From NCBI GenBank assembly GCA_947589185.1, contig CANQCK010000003.1, positions 1 through 64,000 of the forward strand: 64,000 bases of DNA. The letters run 5' to 3'. The DNA is from an uncultured Clostridia bacterium. Lineage in GTDB: Bacteria; Bacillota; Clostridia; Oscillospirales; Ruminococcaceae. The position numbers and the translations under genes were made by a program. Under the pieces are notes generated by a model. That model was not told the DNA's origin, did not search any database, and worked only from the letters and a program-made list of their open reading frames with translations. Below are positions 8,084-15,664 of the stretch, piece after piece; within the stretch, counting starts at the first letter, position 1; every line of letters begins with the position of its first letter.

Positions 8084-9361
8084 TTGAAATTTTATTCTAA
8101 CAAAAAATATAATACCATAGCAGCATATGTTCTTATTGTTCTGGCGATTGGATTTTTAATGGCAATAGCTGTGTTTAAATTTTCTACTATTCTCAAAGTT
8201 TTAAGTAAAGTCGCCGACATATTTATGCCTATTATCTGGGGCTTTGCAATTGCCTACATATTGAATCCTATAGCAAAGGGTATAAACGGTCTTTTAAATA
8301 AACGGTTTTTTGCAAAAAAACAAATGCCTAAACTGTCCACTGCGATTTCTGTGGCAATCGTTGAGCTTTTATTTATAGCGTTCATACTGGGCGTAATGTC
8401 TATAATCATTCCTGCTCTTATTAACAGCGTATCTGAGATTTTTGACAATCTCTCAAATATGTTCACCCAGCTTCAGAATTACGCAAAATCCCTCTTTTCC
8501 GACCATCCTAAAATCTACGCTTTTATTTCAGATAAAATCAGCGAGTATTCAACCAATGCCGCTGATCTGGTCCAGAGAGCAGAACCTGTTCTCAACAATC
8601 TTGTTTCAGGAGCATGGGGTTTTCTGGGTTTTTTAAAAGACTTCGTAATCGGAGTTATCGTTTCGATATACTTTCTTTGTAGTAAGGATAATCTGCTCGC
8701 ACAGATAAAGAAAATACTTCTTGCGAATTTTTCCAGAAAAAAATGCGAAAGGATTTTTGAAGTATCAAAAAAGAGCCATAACGTATTCGGAAGCTTTATA
8801 ACAGGTAAAGTTTTAGACTCGCTCATTATCGGTCTGATAGCCGCTCCTCTGCTTCTTATACTGAAAATACCTTACGCAATAATGATCGCAGTCATAATCG
8901 GCATAACTAACGTGATACCGTTCTTCGGTCCTATCATAGGTGCAATACCTACTGGTCTTTTGGTTCTTCTTGTTGACCCCAAAAAGCTGATACCGTTCAT
9001 TATATTTGTAATTTTGCTCCAGCAGTTTGACGGTAACGTCTTAGGCCCGAGAATTCTCGGCGAATCTACGGGACTTCCTGCAATATGGGTATTGATTTCG
9101 CTTTTAGTCGGCGGAGGTCTGTTCGGCTTTGTAGGAATGATTTTATCTGTTCCAACATTTGCTGTAATATACAGTCTTTCAAGGGATTCGATTGAAAAGA
9201 GACTGAGAAAGAAAAGACTCCCTGTTTCGACTGATTATTATAAAAACGATATTGAACACCTTTATAAAACTAAACATGATAAAAAACCTCTTACTGTCGA
9301 AGAGCTTAATGCCCTTGATATTCCGAGTATAGATGAGGCTAATGAAATTGAACACAATTAA
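8084..9361 (+). CDS. AI-2E family transporter (YtvI/PerM-like permease)
   Basis: A 425-residue integral membrane protein with about eight hydrophobic segments, a long middle loop (about 125-180) and a family-typical second half (FITGKVLDSLIIGLIA, then ITNVIPFFGPIIGAIP, then LLQQFDGNVLGPRILGESTGLPAIWVLIS). The family includes Na+/H+ antiporters and putative autoinducer-2 exporters; the substrate here cannot be told from sequence. Translation starts at a TTG with GGAGG seven bases upstream. The C-terminus (about 375-425) is hydrophilic and charged. It is a single-gene unit ending in an intrinsic terminator. Confidence 0.85.
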   Translation: MKFYSNKKYNTIAAYVLIVLAIGFLMAIAVFKFSTILKVLSKVADIFMPIIWGFAIAYILNPIAKGINGLLNKRFFAKKQMPKLSTAISVAIVELLFIAFILGVMSIIIPALINSVSEIFDNLSNMFTQLQNYAKSLFSDHPKIYAFISDKISEYSTNAADLVQRAEPVLNNLVSGAWGFLGFLKDFVIGVIVSIYFLCSKDNLLAQIKKILLANFSRKKCERIFEVSKKSHNVFGSFITGKVLDSLIIGLIAAPLLLILKIPYAIMIAVIIGITNVIPFFGPIIGAIPTGLLVLLVDPKKLIPFIIFVILLQQFDGNVLGPRILGESTGLPAIWVLISLLVGGGLFGFVGMILSVPTFAVIYSLSRDSIEKRLRKKRLPVSTDYYKNDIEHLYKTKHDKKPLTVEELNALDIPSIDEANEIEHN

Positions 9362-9373
9362 ATCTTTTACACT

Positions 9374-9402
9374 TCACGCACTTATCGGTGCGTGATTTTT
9401 TT
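9374..9402 (+). terminator. Intrinsic terminator of the AI-2E family permease gene
   Basis: An eight-base-pair stem TCACGCAC/GTGCGTGA with a six-base loop (9374-9395) is followed by a run of seven T residues. It lies 13 bases after the permease stop codon. Confidence 0.85.
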
Positions 9403-9471
9403 ATTAAACACAGAAAAATACACGCTCCGCAGATACGAAACGTGATTATATTGGAATATAAATTGCATTAC

Positions 9472-10152
9472 TTAGCTTTGCTTTACAAATTCAAAATCTC
9501 CTCCGAGCAAAACTATCGTTAATGCAATTGAAACTATTAAAATTATACAAGCTGCAATAATCCCGCAGACCGTGCGTTTGTTAAGGGCAAACTTGCTTTC
9601 TGACTTCGGCAGGATATTCATTGACCTCAACGCTTGGGAAACGGGTTTATAAAGTATAAATGTAAAAACTGCATTAAGTATGCTTTTAATAAGATTAAAC
9701 GGAAGCAGCAAAGGTAAGATCATACCTGCAACCGTTTTAACGTCGGTATTAGTATATATAGGCGTAATTAAGAGATTAGCCAGCATCATTACTGCTGTTG
9801 TTGAAAATACCGATGAAATAAGAGCAACTATTGCACCTTTAAAGCTCTTATTATACTTGTAAATTAGAGAAGCGGTTACCGCAAATGCTGCACTGCCGGC
9901 GAAATTCATTATTGCACCCCAGAATCCAGTACTTGAAACAGTAATAAACTCTAATATCGATTCGATAAACGCTATCGTAACTGCCGCAACAGGTCCGTAA
10001 ATAAAGCCTGCAAGCGTGATAAACACGTCTTTAAAATCAAGCGTCAAGAACTGTACCCTGAATCGGAACACAAAAAGACATATGTATCCCAATGCAATAA
10101 ACAAGCCCAATACCGAGAGCTTTTTTAAATTGTTGTTTCTTGTGTTTGACAT
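9472..10152 (-). CDS. ribU: ECF transporter S component, riboflavin-specific (RibU)
   Basis: A 226-residue membrane protein with six hydrophobic segments, the substrate-binding (S) subunit of an energy-coupling factor transporter. The N-terminal half shows the RibU-like stretch RVQFLTLDFKDVFITLAGFIYGP. Specificity for riboflavin is strongly supported by the FMN riboswitch directly upstream. The ATPase and T subunits are not in this window, as expected for group II ECF systems sharing one module. The start is preceded by AAAGGAA at rather wide spacing. A terminator hairpin between riboswitch and gene suggests control at transcription elongation. Confidence 0.88.
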   Translation of the reverse strand: MSNTRNNNLKKLSVLGLFIALGYICLFVFRFRVQFLTLDFKDVFITLAGFIYGPVAAVTIAFIESILEFITVSSTGFWGAIMNFAGSAAFAVTASLIYKYNKSFKGAIVALISSVFSTTAVMMLANLLITPIYTNTDVKTVAGMILPLLLPFNLIKSILNAVFTFILYKPVSQALRSMNILPKSESKFALNKRTVCGIIAACIILIVSIALTIVLLGGDFEFVKQS

Positions 10153-10242
10153 TAATAAGTCATTCCTTTCTGATTATAAAATATATGCTTGCCTAAGATA
10201 CACCTTAGACAATTCTCCTAAAATCAATCGGGAGAAACACCA

Positions 10243-10276
10243 GAAAAAACCTCTGAACAAAAATGCTCAGAGGTTT
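10243..10276 (-). terminator. Riboswitch-controlled terminator upstream of ribU
   Basis: On the minus strand a ten-base-pair stem AAACCTCTGA/TCAGAGGTTT (10267-10276 with 10247-10256) is followed by a T run (10243-10249). It lies between the FMN aptamer and ribU, so it is the likely expression platform: FMN binding would favour termination. Confidence 0.8.
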
Positions 10277-10298
10277 GCTTTTGCATAATTACAAAATT

Positions 10299-10422
10299 AC
10301 TGTCGTTTCTTCCATCCGGACTTTAACCGTCGGTTTTGGAATTTCACCAAATCGGCAGAGGCTATCTCTGTTCGTGGACTTTAACCACCGGTGTGGAATT
10401 TCACCACCCCCTGAAACTTAAT
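10299..10422 (-). ncRNA. FMN riboswitch (RFN element)
   Basis: Read on the minus strand, the conserved RFN boxes are all present: GGTGAAATTCC twice (once followed by ACACCGG, once by AAAACCGACGG), AGTCC twice, CCTCTGCCGATTTGG, and GTCCGGATGGAAGA near the 3' end. The closing helix pairs GTTTC (10413-10417) with GAAAC (10305-10309). It controls ribU, whose start is about 147 bases downstream, through the terminator at 10243-10276. Confidence 0.95.
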
Positions 10423-10460
10423 ATTTTATTTTTATTTCAAATAGACGTAGCTTTTTTACG

Positions 10461-11018
10461 CTAAGCTCTTTCCATATACTCGCCTGTTCTTGTATCAATT
10501 CTTATCTTGTCGCCGATCTCTATAAACAGCGGAACCTTTATCTCTGCACCTGTTTCCAGTGTTGCAGGCTTGGTAGCGTTAGTTGCAGTATCTCCCTTAA
10601 ATCCCGGATCTGTTGCAGTAACCTCAAGCTCTACAAAGTTAGGCGGCTCAACGCCGAATACATTGCCCTTGTATGAAAGAACCTTGCAAATCATCTGCTC
10701 TTTGACAAACTTGAAATTGTCGCCAAGCTCAGAAGAATCTATCGGAAGCTGCTCATATGTTTCAGGATCCATAAAATAATACAAATCTCCGTCTGTGTAA
10801 GAATACTCCATATCTTTTCTCTCAACAAAAGCCGTCGGGAACTTAGCTGTCGGGTTATAGGTTTTCTCAACAACCGAGCCTGTAATAACATTTCTTACCT
10901 TTGCTCTTACAAATGCTGCACCCTTTCCCGGCTTAACGTGCTGAAACTCAACTATCTGCATTACATTGCCGTCTTCTTCAAAAGTCATTCCGTTTCTAAA
11001 ATCTCCTGCTGTTACCAT
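10461..11018 (-). CDS. efp: Elongation factor P
   Basis: EF-P binds ribosomes stalled at polyproline and related sequences. The 185-residue product has the usual three OB-like beta-barrel domains. The loop of domain I reads [12 protein letters not shown], with Lys32 at the modification position. I place the start at the ATG at 11018 because GGAGG lies eight bases before it. A TTG at 11033 also opens the frame but sits on the ribosome binding site itself. The gene has its own promoter at 11095-11123 and may read into the FMN riboswitch, since I see no terminator between. Confidence 0.96.
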   Translation of the reverse strand: MVTAGDFRNGMTFEEDGNVMQIVEFQHVKPGKGAAFVRAKVRNVITGSVVEKTYNPTAKFPTAFVERKDMEYSYTDGDLYYFMDPETYEQLPIDSSELGDNFKFVKEQMICKVLSYKGNVFGVEPPNFVELEVTATDPGFKGDTATNATKPATLETGAEIKVPLFIEIGDKIRIDTRTGEYMERA

Positions 11019-11094
11019 AAATTTATCCTCCAAATTGTTATCAATTTTAAATCCTGCGGCTCAATATTATTTTTTGAATCCACATATTTATATT

Positions 11095-11123
11095 ATTATA
11101 CCAAATATTTATTATAATTGCAA
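11095..11123 (-). promoter_or_regulatory. efp promoter
   Basis: Minus-strand -35 TTGCAA (11118-11123), a 17-base spacer and a perfect -10 TATAAT (11095-11100), 77 bases upstream of the efp ATG and between the M24 peptidase gene and efp. Confidence 0.75.
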
Positions 11124-11136
11124 CCCCTGAAATATT

Positions 11137-12201
11137 CTACAGTACAATAAATTCTTTCGGTGCATTTGTAAGGTTTATACAGCCGTCCTCTTTAATAACA
11201 ACAAAATCCTCAATTCTCACCCCGAACTCGCCTTCAATGTAAATTCCGGGCTCTATTGTCACAACAGAGTTTTTCAAAAGTCCATTATCAGCACTAGGCG
11301 AAGCGTTCGGATACTCGTGAATTTCAAGACCGACGCCGTGCCCAAGCGAATGACCGAAACAATCTCCGAATCCTTCATTGGTTATTATATCACGGGCAAC
11401 GCCGTCAAGCTGACTTCCGCTTATCCCTGCTTTTGCAAATTTTATACTCTCTTTCTGTGCAGTTAAAACTATATCGTAAATCTTTCTCTGCTTATCGGTT
11501 GGTTCTCCCACACAGACCGTTCTTGTCATATCGCTATGATAACCGTCATAAACCGCTCCGAAATCCATTAGAACAAAGTCGCCGTACTCAACTCTTTTAT
11601 CACTCGGCACTCCGTGAGGCATAGAAGTGTTCTTTCCAGACAGAACTATGGTTTCAAACGACATAGCCTCCGCACCGTGTTCAAGCATAAGGCTGTCAAG
11701 TCTTAATGCTATCTCTCGCTCGGTTCTGCCGACCTTTATAAATTTTAAAATATCGTCAAAAGCCGATTCGGCAATTCTCTGCGCCTTTTCGATTTTTACT
11801 ATTTCATCATTGCTCTTAACTGTCCTAAGACTTGTAATAAGACGACTTAATTCCTTATCAGTCCTTATCTTACCCTTAAGATTTGCCTTAAAATCAATAA
11901 GCCCGCTGACTGTTAAATAATCGCTTTCAATAGCAATAGTTTTTGCTCCGTGTTTTTTTAACAGATTATTTATCTGATGAAAAAGCCTCTGCTGTTCTAT
12001 AACCTCGCAGGTTGCGACCTTTTTTCTTGCCTTTTCTATGTATCGAAAGTCTATTATCAAATATGTGTTATTCGGAAGAACCAAAACCGTTCCTGCCGAA
12101 GACTTCATATCGGTTAAATAACGTCTGTTCACATCTGAGGTTATAATTGCACAGTCGCAGAAATCACCGATTTTAGACTGTAGCTTTTCAATATTAGTCA
12201 A
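11137..12201 (-). CDS. M24 family aminopeptidase (Xaa-Pro aminopeptidase type)
   Basis: A cytosolic metallopeptidase that removes N-terminal residues next to proline. The creatinase-like N-terminal domain (1-125) is followed by the pita-bread catalytic domain with metal ligands in MDFGAVYDGYHSDMTRTV, FGHSLGHGVGLEIHE, TIEPGIYI and VRIEDFVV. I prefer the TTG at 12201, which follows the aroQ stop by one base and has AGGGAG six bases upstream; this gives 354 residues. An upstream TTG at 12219 overlaps aroQ. It is commonly placed before efp in Firmicutes, as here. Confidence 0.92.
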   Translation of the reverse strand: MTNIEKLQSKIGDFCDCAIITSDVNRRYLTDMKSSAGTVLVLPNNTYLIIDFRYIEKARKKVATCEVIEQQRLFHQINNLLKKHGAKTIAIESDYLTVSGLIDFKANLKGKIRTDKELSRLITSLRTVKSNDEIVKIEKAQRIAESAFDDILKFIKVGRTEREIALRLDSLMLEHGAEAMSFETIVLSGKNTSMPHGVPSDKRVEYGDFVLMDFGAVYDGYHSDMTRTVCVGEPTDKQRKIYDIVLTAQKESIKFAKAGISGSQLDGVARDIITNEGFGDCFGHSLGHGVGLEIHEYPNASPSADNGLLKNSVVTIEPGIYIEGEFGVRIEDFVVIKEDGCINLTNAPKEFIVL

Positions 12202-12202
12202 A

Positions 12203-12646
12203 TTAATCTCCCTTTTCAAAAACCGCTTTCAGCTCATCAAGACCCAAGAAGTAGCTTTTCTTGCCATATCCCGAAATCTGAGCTATGCAAACGTCTTTAA
12301 TCACAGACTGCGACCTGAACCCCTCACGGGAGTGAATATCACTAAGATGCACCTCGACCACAGGTATTTTTATTGCGGAAATTGCATCTCTTATTGCATA
12401 GCTATAATGAGTATATGCTCCTGCATTTATCACAATTCCGTCAAATACTTTTCTCGCCTCGTGGAGCTTGTCAATTATTGCTCCTTCGTGGTTTGACTGG
12501 AATATCTCACAGTAAAAGCCTCGCTCTTTTGCATTTTGCATAATCTCGTTATTAATATTATCAAAACTATCCGTACCGTAAATTCCGGGTTCTCTCTCTC
12601 CCAGAAGATTCAGGTTAGGACCGTGTATAACTAATACTTTTTTCAT
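12203..12646 (-). CDS. aroQ: Type II 3-dehydroquinate dehydratase
   Basis: This enzyme converts 3-dehydroquinate to 3-dehydroshikimate, the third step of the shikimate pathway. It is a flavodoxin-like dodecamer in characterised members. Visible motifs are HGPNLNLLGEREPGIYG (with the catalytic Tyr), QSNHEGAIIDKL, NAGAYTHYSYAIRDA, and EVHLSDIHSREGFRSQSV. The ATG at 12646 with GGTGA upstream gives 147 residues; a GTG three codons earlier is possible. It lies apart from aroBAC, in a cluster with an endonuclease-like gene, an M24 peptidase and efp. Confidence 0.96.
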   Translation of the reverse strand: MKKVLVIHGPNLNLLGEREPGIYGTDSFDNINNEIMQNAKERGFYCEIFQSNHEGAIIDKLHEARKVFDGIVINAGAYTHYSYAIRDAISAIKIPVVEVHLSDIHSREGFRSQSVIKDVCIAQISGYGKKSYFLGLDELKAVFEKGD

Positions 12647-12666
12647 ATATATCACCGTTTCTCAAT

Positions 12667-13521
12667 TTAATCCAATACAGAAAGATAACACTTTTTCATA
12701 GCATAAGCGTCCTCTGCCTGAGTTCCCGCACTTTCGCAGATAAATGTCGGGGACAAATTCTTTTTAGCAACAAGCTCCATAAGCGGTTCATACTGAGGTC
12801 CATATATATCGTCCTCAAATGTAAGATGCTTTTTCTCTCCGCCCGGCTCTGTATACATTATCTTTGAAAAATGACTATGGAATATTTTCAGTCTGTCGCT
12901 TCCCAGTTTATTCTCAATTTTATCAAGAATCTCTTCATACTCTGCTTTCCCCTTTATACCTCCAAAGGTTCTTGCATTGAGATGACCAAAGTCAATGCAC
13001 GGAATAAAGGTTTCATCTAATGTACAAAGTTCCAGAACCTCCTCCAGATTCCCAAGCTGATTTACCTTACCCATTGTTTCAGGACAAAAGTGTATGTCTC
13101 CCAAACCCTTTGATACTACCTCCGCTCTCGCACGGGTAAGCGTATCTTTAGCAAGCTCTAAAGCCTCCTCACGGGTTATTTTTGCACACGAGCCTGCGTG
13201 GATTATGATTCTGTCTGCACCGATCCGCTTAGCTGCATCTGCACTTTGAAGTATGTAATTTATGCTGTTGTCACGCTTTTCCTTTTCAATGCCCGAAAGA
13301 GATATAAAATACGGTGCGTGAAGTGATAACTTGATTCCGAATTTTTCTGCATTTTCACGAAGAGCAAACGCCGTATTGTCTGATACCCTTACTCCCTTTC
13401 CGCACTGATATTCATAAGCATCTATACCAAGCTCCTTTATAAACTGCGGAGCGTCAACAGAGCTTTTGTATTTTATTGAAAAACTGTCGCTGTTTCCGGC
13501 AGGTCCAAATAATGCAGACAT
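12667..13521 (-). CDS. Endonuclease IV-like TIM-barrel protein
   Basis: A 284-residue protein of the xylose isomerase-like TIM-barrel superfamily, closest in pattern to AP endonuclease IV. Candidate metal ligands are His in LSLHAPYF, His in IIIHAGS, Glu in CPETMGK, Asp and His in CIDFGHLNAR, His in FHSHFS and Glu in CESAG. This set matches the tri-zinc site of endonuclease IV, so an abasic-site nuclease is plausible, but a sugar-phosphate isomerase role is not excluded. The ATG at 13521 has AAAGGAAG at good spacing; the frame extends upstream to 13554 without support. Confidence 0.8.
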   Translation of the reverse strand: MSALFGPAGNSDSFSIKYKSSVDAPQFIKELGIDAYEYQCGKGVRVSDNTAFALRENAEKFGIKLSLHAPYFISLSGIEKEKRDNSINYILQSADAAKRIGADRIIIHAGSCAKITREEALELAKDTLTRARAEVVSKGLGDIHFCPETMGKVNQLGNLEEVLELCTLDETFIPCIDFGHLNARTFGGIKGKAEYEEILDKIENKLGSDRLKIFHSHFSKIMYTEPGGEKKHLTFEDDIYGPQYEPLMELVAKKNLSPTFICESAGTQAEDAYAMKKCYLSVLD

Positions 13522-13552
13522 AATAACACTTCCTTTATTGTTTCTTACACAC

Positions 13553-13581
13553 ATTGTAGCATATATCGAGAAAATTTACAA
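13553..13581 (-). promoter_or_regulatory. Promoter of the endonuclease IV-like/aroQ/M24 operon
   Basis: Minus-strand -35 TTGTAA (13576-13581), a 17-base spacer, and -10 TACAAT (13553-13558) with an extended TG motif. It lies 32 bases upstream of the preferred start of the endonuclease IV-like gene. Confidence 0.6.
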
Positions 13582-13684
13582 ATGCAATTTTACTCTATTT
13601 ATTTTCCTGCTGATATTGCAATAGCTTTATAAAAATAATATAATGTATTTATATAAGCATAATAAACTAAAAGTTTTCGCTCAA

Positions 13685-13755
13685 GCCGGCGAGCCGCCGG
13701 AGGCATTTTGCCTTTGGAAAGTTATTCAAAATGTTCAATATTGAGCAACGGCAAG
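13685..13755 (+). repeat. Copy of the GC-rich intergenic repeat (plus orientation)
   Basis: The core GCCGGCGAGCCGCCGGAGGC is followed by TTGCCTTTGGAAAG, an AT-rich stretch containing AAAATGTT, and GCAACGGCAAG. This is the same order of blocks as in the copies at 929-1077 and 5250-5490 but in the opposite orientation. It lies between the endonuclease IV-like gene and radA, directly before a run of hairpins. Confidence 0.75.
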
Positions 13756-13828
13756 TCGGATTATTTGCAAATAATTAACGTGAGATACTTTATGCTTACA
13801 TATTACAAAGATAGAACACGAACTGGAT

Positions 13829-14008
13829 CCAACGTCATCGTTGGGCGGGTCAAGGGCGGAGCCCTGTCGCTGACGAACTGTCAGCGAAATTCCTTACGGA
13901 GTGCGTTCCGAAAGAGGGTGTAACCTAAAACTGCAAAGCAGTTTTAGCTAAAAAATAGTCCAGTGGACTATTTTAAAAGGGGGGAAGCCCTGCAAGAGAG
14001 GGCTTCCC
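13829..14008 (+). repeat. Array of seven consecutive hairpins
   Basis: Seven inverted repeats follow one another in 180 bases: CCAACG/CGTTGG (13829-13844), AGGGC/GCCCT (13853-13865), CGCTGAC/GTCAGCG (13868-13886), CGGA/TCCG (13898-13911), CTAAAACTGC/GCAGTTTTAG (13925-13947), AAAATAGTCCA/TGGACTATTTT (13952-13974) and GGGAAGCCCT/AGGGCTTCCC (13982-14008). A frame crosses it (13708-13923) but has no ribosome binding site and no protein-like features. The density looks like a structured mobile repeat or a structured RNA. The function is unknown. Confidence 0.7.
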
Positions 14009-14124
14009 TTAAAAAACTTATTTTATATAGATTTTAATATTAAGTATAAAGCAGATTATTACTGTACAGACTTTTGTACAATTAAAAACATATAATTAAC
14101 ATAACATAAAAAACGGAGGTCACT

Positions 14125-15498
14125 ATGGCTAATTTAAAACAGGTTTATGTATGTTCAAACTGCGGATTTGAAAGCTCAAAGTGGAACGGAAAATGCCCTA
14201 GCTGCGGCGAGTGGAACACCTTTGAGGAAACAACTGCCGCTATTGTAAAATCAGGCAGAAACACAACAAAAAAAACAGCCGACATAACAGGCGGTATAAG
14301 GTCGATAAACGAGATCGACGGCAGCTTTGACGAGATAAGATACAGCACAGGACTTTCAGAGCTTGACAGAGTTCTCGGAGGAGGTCTTGTAAAGGGCTCG
14401 CTTGTTCTTCTGGGCGGTGAGCCGGGAATAGGAAAGTCTACTATTCTTCTGCAAGTCTGTAAAACTCTTTGTCAAAACAAGTCTGTGCTTTACGTTTCGG
14501 GAGAGGAATCTATGCGTCAGATAAAAATGCGTGCGGAACGTCTTGATGTATTGAGCGATAATCTGTACCTGCTTGCTCATACCGATGCAGAAGCAGTCTG
14601 CGAGGCTGTAAAAAAAGAAAAGCCAGACATAGTTATCATAGACTCCATTCAGACTATGAACATATCTGCTATTTCCTCCTCTCAGGGAAGTATAACACAG
14701 GTAAGAGAATGTACAAATCTTTTTATGAGAACGGCAAAGTCGGAGGAAATCCCATTCTTTATAGTAGGTCACGTCAACAAAGACGGTGCTATCGCAGGGC
14801 CTAAAGTTATGGAACACATCGTTGACGCTGTACTTTATTTTGAGGGACAGAGAAATATGTCATACCGTATTTTGAGAGCCGTTAAAAACAGATATGGCTC
14901 AACGAACGAAATTGGCGTTTTCGAGATGACCGATAAAGGTCTAATGGAAGTTGACAACCCATCTATGATGCTTTTGTCGGGGCGTCCTGTAGACGTGTCC
15001 GGCTGCTGCGTCGCCTGCGTTATGGAAGGTTCACGACCGATTATGGCGGAGGTACAGGCACTTGTTGCCAAAAGCGGGTTTGCCTCACCAAGACGAACCT
15101 CAACAGGCTTTGATTACAACAGAATGTCAATAATCATTGCGGTTTTGGAAAAGCGTCTGGGATTTTACTTTGGTAACCTTGACGTGTTTATGAATATAGT
15201 AGGAGGATTAAGGCTCGACGAGCCTGCTGCCGATTTATCTATAGCTTTGGCTCTTTATTCAAGTCTTACCGACAAGGTTATCCCAGATAAGGTCATAGCA
15301 CTGGGTGAAATAGGTCTTGGCGGTGAATTAAGAAGCATTTCTCACATAACCCAGCGGCTTTCTGAAATAGAACGACTGGGCTTTGAAAAATGTATTGTTC
15401 CAAAAAGCTCTCTAAAAGGTATTGACACTTCAAAATATAGTATGAAAATTATCGGTACATATTCTATAAAAAACGCATTTAAAGAAGCGTTCATATAA
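14125..15498 (+). CDS. radA: DNA repair protein RadA (Sms)
   Basis: RadA is a RecA-related, DnaB-like helicase that promotes branch migration in recombination. The 457-residue product has the N-terminal zinc finger CSNCGFESSKWNGKCPSCGEW, with four Cys (10, 13, 24 and 27; quoted here over 21 positions with only the Cys essential), Walker A GGEPGIGKST (about 95-105), Walker B IVIIDSIQTM, the KNRYGSTNE motif diagnostic of RadA (about 255), and a C-terminal Lon-protease-like domain. CGGAGG precedes the ATG. It is monocistronic, bounded upstream by the hairpin array and downstream by terminators shared with the convergent ABC genes. Confidence 0.95.
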   Translation: MANLKQVYVCSNCGFESSKWNGKCPSCGEWNTFEETTAAIVKSGRNTTKKTADITGGIRSINEIDGSFDEIRYSTGLSELDRVLGGGLVKGSLVLLGGEPGIGKSTILLQVCKTLCQNKSVLYVSGEESMRQIKMRAERLDVLSDNLYLLAHTDAEAVCEAVKKEKPDIVIIDSIQTMNISAISSSQGSITQVRECTNLFMRTAKSEEIPFFIVGHVNKDGAIAGPKVMEHIVDAVLYFEGQRNMSYRILRAVKNRYGSTNEIGVFEMTDKGLMEVDNPSMMLLSGRPVDVSGCCVACVMEGSRPIMAEVQALVAKSGFASPRRTSTGFDYNRMSIIIAVLEKRLGFYFGNLDVFMNIVGGLRLDEPAADLSIALALYSSLTDKVIPDKVIALGEIGLGGELRSISHITQRLSEIERLGFEKCIVPKSSLKGIDTSKYSMKIIGTYSIKNAFKEAFI

Positions 15499-15506
15499 AT
15501 ATAAAC

Positions 15507-15577
15507 AAGCGGTTAGGTCTTTATGACTCAGCCGCTTTTTAAAAACCGCTCAAGTATCTCTGCCTGAACGGTTTTTT
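15507..15577. terminator. Two terminator hairpins between convergent radA and ABC exporter genes
   Basis: The first stem AAGCGG/CCGCTT with internal pairing (15507-15537) ends in a T run on the plus strand and suits radA. The second, AAAAACCG/CGGTTTTT (15541-15576), ends in T runs on both strands and can serve the convergent ABC transporter operon as well. Confidence 0.75.
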
Positions 15578-15664
15578 AATCTCAATATTCTATTTTATTT
15601 ATTGCTATAAATGAATATTCAGTTACATTTTACAACAATTGAAAACGCCCCGAAATTTTTAGTT

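Noticed and set aside
13708-13923. Open frame of 71 codons on the plus strand
   Set aside because: It runs through a repeat copy and the first four hairpins, has no ribosome binding site and its translation looks random; the hairpin structure explains the sequence better.
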